The translations under genes and the position numbers were made by a program. A stretch of 64,000 nucleotides of DNA from Saccharum officinarum (Eukaryota; Streptophyta; Magnoliopsida; Poales; Poaceae), in assembly GCA_020631735.1 (NCBI GenBank), contig CM036179.1:20699063-20763062 (forward strand). Direction: 5' to 3'. A model generated the notes under the pieces. It was not told the origin of the DNA. It saw only the letters and a list, made by a program, of their open reading frames with translations, and did not search any database. Every line of letters begins with the position of its first letter. Positions within the stretch are counted from its first letter, which is position 1. Positions 62,916-64,000 of the stretch are shown here, piece by piece.

Positions 62916-64000
62916 TCTGGAAGCAATGTTGAATGGCCCCTGTTAATTGGATGCGGATAGGACGGCCTGAGCAAAGTAGGAGGGCTGCACCTGTACAGGA
63001 TGATCAAATTTTCATTATTTGCAATAGCAGGAATCTTAACCATGCTGCTATTGACCTCCAGTGCCAAAAAAGAAGAATAGAAATACACTAAATATTTTAG
63101 CCTTCGACAACATCCCGTACACATCTTCAATTTTGAATTTAACCACCTAGGAGTGAGTCTAGTACCCTAATGTCAAAATGAAATAATAGAATCTTTGGAA
63201 AGAGTTCAACTGGTATATCTTGAAACCACACTGTTCAAATGTGTAAACAGTAAACTGCATCAAGGGTTTCACATCCGAGCATCGAGTCACAATTCTAGAT
63301 ATTGAGAATCCCTGGATGTAAACATTACTAAAATGCAAAAGAAAATTGTTGTAGATAAACATGAACGAAACCGATATGTAGGGAAAATCATTAGAGTGCA
63401 TTTCCAGTTGGAATTACAGAAATTAGAAGGTGAGTGTTGCCAATGCTCCATCCTTAGGTACCATGTTTTATATCCAAGCTATCATCAAGAAGGAATAGAG
63501 AGGAACCAAATTTAGAAAGGAATACATTAGAAGCTGATCATATATGTTAGTAGAGTACGATTAAGAAGCGGCGAAATATTTTTATTGTGTGCAAAATGCT
63601 AAAGAAGAAAATACCTTTCATTTTTTATTTTGCACTGAAAAGAGTGTAGTGTAGGGCCGACGAGCGGAAATTGGAAATCTGCATGTAGGAAGACAACAAT
63701 AAGTTATGCTGGCTCCATGCAACTACACATATATTTAAGTGAAGGGAAAAGTTGCTCTGTCTGAATTGAAAAACACATTGACAGAAGCAAAAACATATCT
63801 ATGATTTACTGAATTCAGCAATTAACTGAAAAAGCGTTCTTGTGTGGTGGTTACCAATCACATAAGAAGGAAATTTCCATGGTAGTTGTTATTAGAGTAT
63901 TAGTATGAATCAATAACTAATATACATTAAGCAATAGGCGGACAGTTCTCATTGAAACATATATTGCTCACCTCGAGAACGTATATTGCAATAATCTGTT
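62916..64000. other. AT-rich DNA to the window edge, nothing else recognised
   Basis: Short frames up to about 100 codons on the minus strand show no known domain. Confidence 0.5.

Larger units (their letters stand above)
61064..64000 (-). mobile_element. Helitron on the minus strand, 3' end in window, 5' end outside or lost
   Basis: On the minus strand the sequence ends GCACCCGCGGCAACGCACGG, a short G/C run, then GGCCAGCTAG at 61064 followed by T. This is the common grass Helitron 3' terminus. No 5' TC end with TCTCTAC-like sequence was seen before the window edge. The body is AT-rich with short minus-strand frames and one duplicated block. No Rep or helicase motif was found in the visible part. 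Confidence 0.6.

Noticed and set aside
61125..63515. Short minus- and plus-strand frames in the terminal AT-rich region
   Set aside because: All are 60-103 codons without recognisable domains, within a probable Helitron body.

Overview
The window looks like nuclear DNA of a grass, probably a panicoid such as sorghum or a close relative. This is an inference from spliced plant genes, grass-type MITE families, Helitrons with CTAG ends, a tRNA-derived SINE, and a long chromovirus-type LTR retrotransposon. There is no bacterial-style gene packing and no operon, CRISPR or phage signal. One run of exactly 100 N (9366-9465) is an assembly gap.

Layout. 1-820: a possible exon remnant and a SINE with perfect 18-bp target-site duplications. 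2060-8134 (+): a nine-exon C2/VASt/C2/GRAM/VASt gene, the best-supported gene here. 8874-9365 (-): the 3' part of a broken PPR gene next to the gap. 10789-12153: a terminal-inverted-repeat transposon carrying pieces of two unrelated host genes, CSP41-like and glycerophosphodiester phosphodiesterase-like. 13.6-16.7 kb (-): an unrecognised exon series. 17.2-18.7 kb: an extremely T-rich, strand-biased tract. 19.1-24.1 kb: a hAT-type element, tandem repeats, a 3.7-kb Helitron and a Stowaway MITE. 26089-27873 (-): an intronless DUF247 gene flanked by two long (AT)n tracts. 28-44 kb: MITEs, a threefold tandem repeat, LINE fragments, poly-C tracts and a short Helitron. 44831-45427 (-): a small two-exon membrane protein gene. 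48492-60869: a young Ty3/gypsy chromovirus (Tekay/Del-like) with 3.04-kb LTRs, an extra ORF before gag, and a frame-broken gag/protease. 61064 to the end: the 3' terminus of a minus-strand Helitron that runs out of the window.

Only three host genes look intact: C2-GRAM, DUF247 and the small membrane protein. They are unrelated and separately transcribed. Most of the rest is transposon-derived. The most informative observations are the chimeric gene-capturing element, the Helitron whose 5' region is repeated in tandem, the several MITE families with identifiable target duplications, and the retroelement's structure (very similar LTRs, no matching target duplication, an internal copy of its own polypurine tract). 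I found no clearly new biochemical system.
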